Of a stretch of 5,437 nucleotides of DNA, positions 4,966 through 5,437 are shown in pieces; the first letter of the stretch is position 1; every line of letters starts with the position of its first letter. This stretch comes from Anaerofilum sp. Its GTDB lineage: Bacteria > Bacillota > Clostridia > Oscillospirales > Ruminococcaceae. A program made the position numbers and the translations under genes. The notes beneath the pieces were generated by a model. The model saw only the letters and a program-made list of their open reading frames with translations, was not told the origin of the DNA and searched no databases. Location of the stretch: the NCBI GenBank assembly GCA_020024115.1, contig JAHHUF010000116.1, positions 1-5,437 of the forward strand, given 5' to 3'.

Positions 4966-5437
4966 ATGTCTGTTGTTAAAAATCAGCTGATTGAACTTTC
5001 AATTAATTCTATTACATCAGAAGGAAATGGTGTTGGAAAATATGAAGGTCAAGCAATTTTTGTTCCTCTGACTGCCCCTGGTGATAAAGTAAAAGTTCGG
5101 ATTGGAAAAGCAGCCAAAAGTTATGCCTATGGCATTTTGGAAGAAGTTCTGCATCCTTCTGAAAGTCGAATTGAAGTGGATTGCAGTGTATATCGCTCTT
5201 GTGGTGGCTGCCAGTTGCGGCATCTGTCCTACCAAGCAGAGTTAGAACAAAAACAAGCAATTACAGCAGATTGTTTTTCCCGAATTGGAAAAATTGACCT
5301 TCCTTTGCTGCCAATTCTCCCTTCCCCTATTGTGGATGGATACCGCAATAAAGTTCAATTTCCTGTCCAAAATGATACAAACGGAAATCCTCAAATCGGT
5401 TTTTTTGCACCTCGCAGTCACCGCATGGTTTCCAGCC
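4966..5437 (+). CDS. 23S rRNA (uracil-5-)-methyltransferase, RlmD/RlmCD (RumA) family, N-terminal part
   Basis: The gene runs off the right edge after 157 codons of an expected 450 or so. The enzyme uses S-adenosylmethionine to make 5-methyluridine in 23S rRNA in the cytoplasm. The visible part has an N-terminal TRAM RNA-binding domain (about 5-62, with GNGVGKYEGQAIFVP and PGDKVKVRI). It then has the first three iron-sulfur cluster cysteines in the spacing C-x5-C-x2-C: Cys73, Cys79 and Cys82 in DCSVYRSCGGCQ. The family hallmark GYRNKVQFPV follows (125-134), then GFFAPRSHRMV (145-155), after which the fourth cysteine is expected just beyond the window. The methyltransferase domain is not seen. 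AAGGAGA (4954-4960) lies 5 nt before the ATG. In Gram-positives one RlmCD enzyme often does two sites, so RlmD and RlmCD cannot be told apart here. The 20-bp gap suggests cotranscription with the lipoprotein gene. Confidence 0.92.
   Translation, partial: MSVVKNQLIELSINSITSEGNGVGKYEGQAIFVPLTAPGDKVKVRIGKAAKSYAYGILEEVLHPSESRIEVDCSVYRSCGGCQLRHLSYQAELEQKQAITADCFSRIGKIDLPLLPILPSPIVDGYRNKVQFPVQNDTNGNPQIGFFAPRSHRMVSS

Noticed and set aside
5012..5260. Minus-strand open frames at the right end
   Set aside because: They are antisense shadows of the rRNA methyltransferase gene, whose TRAM domain and iron-sulfur cysteines are clear in the plus frame.

Overview
The window is AT-rich, with strong AGGAGA/AAGGAGA ribosome binding sites, a divergent Firmicutes-type galactokinase, a RlmCD-like methyltransferase and a Ser-rich lipoprotein linker. 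Together these point to a low-GC Gram-positive anaerobe, most likely a gut member of the Clostridia (Oscillospiraceae/Ruminococcaceae-like). The family assignment is an inference; the sequence does not prove it.

Layout. Positions 1-117 hold the last 38 codons of an IS5-family transposase. They are followed by a non-coding tail with a striking near-perfect inverted repeat (132-152 and 226-246); the outer arm reads as the right end of the insertion sequence, at about 240. A sigma-A-like promoter lies 20 bp past that end and drives an AEC-family permease gene (383-1291, +). Convergent with it is galactokinase galK (1322-2614, -). A 335-bp divergent intergenic region (2615-2949) separates galK from an AraC-family regulator (2950-3798, +, TTG start) and carries two promoters whose -35 boxes face each other 21 bp apart. 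After the regulator come its own promoter and an extracytoplasmic sugar-binding-type lipoprotein (3854-4945, +), then after 20 bp the 5' end of a 23S rRNA uracil-C5 methyltransferase gene (4966 to the window edge).

How the genes may work together. The AraC regulator has the cupin-plus-two-HTH layout of MsmR/RafR-type sugar regulators and is divergent from galK, so it is a reasonable candidate to control galactose phosphorylation. The lipoprotein resembles the galactose/glucose-binding protein MglB, which fits a galactose theme. However, no ABC ATPase or permease gene is beside it. By eye, the residues that hold the sugar in MglB are replaced while the whole calcium site is kept. It may be a repurposed sensor or binding protein, and it is the most interesting item in the window. 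The AEC permease and the rRNA methyltransferase look like ordinary neighbours. No tRNA, rRNA, CRISPR array or riboswitch was recognised.
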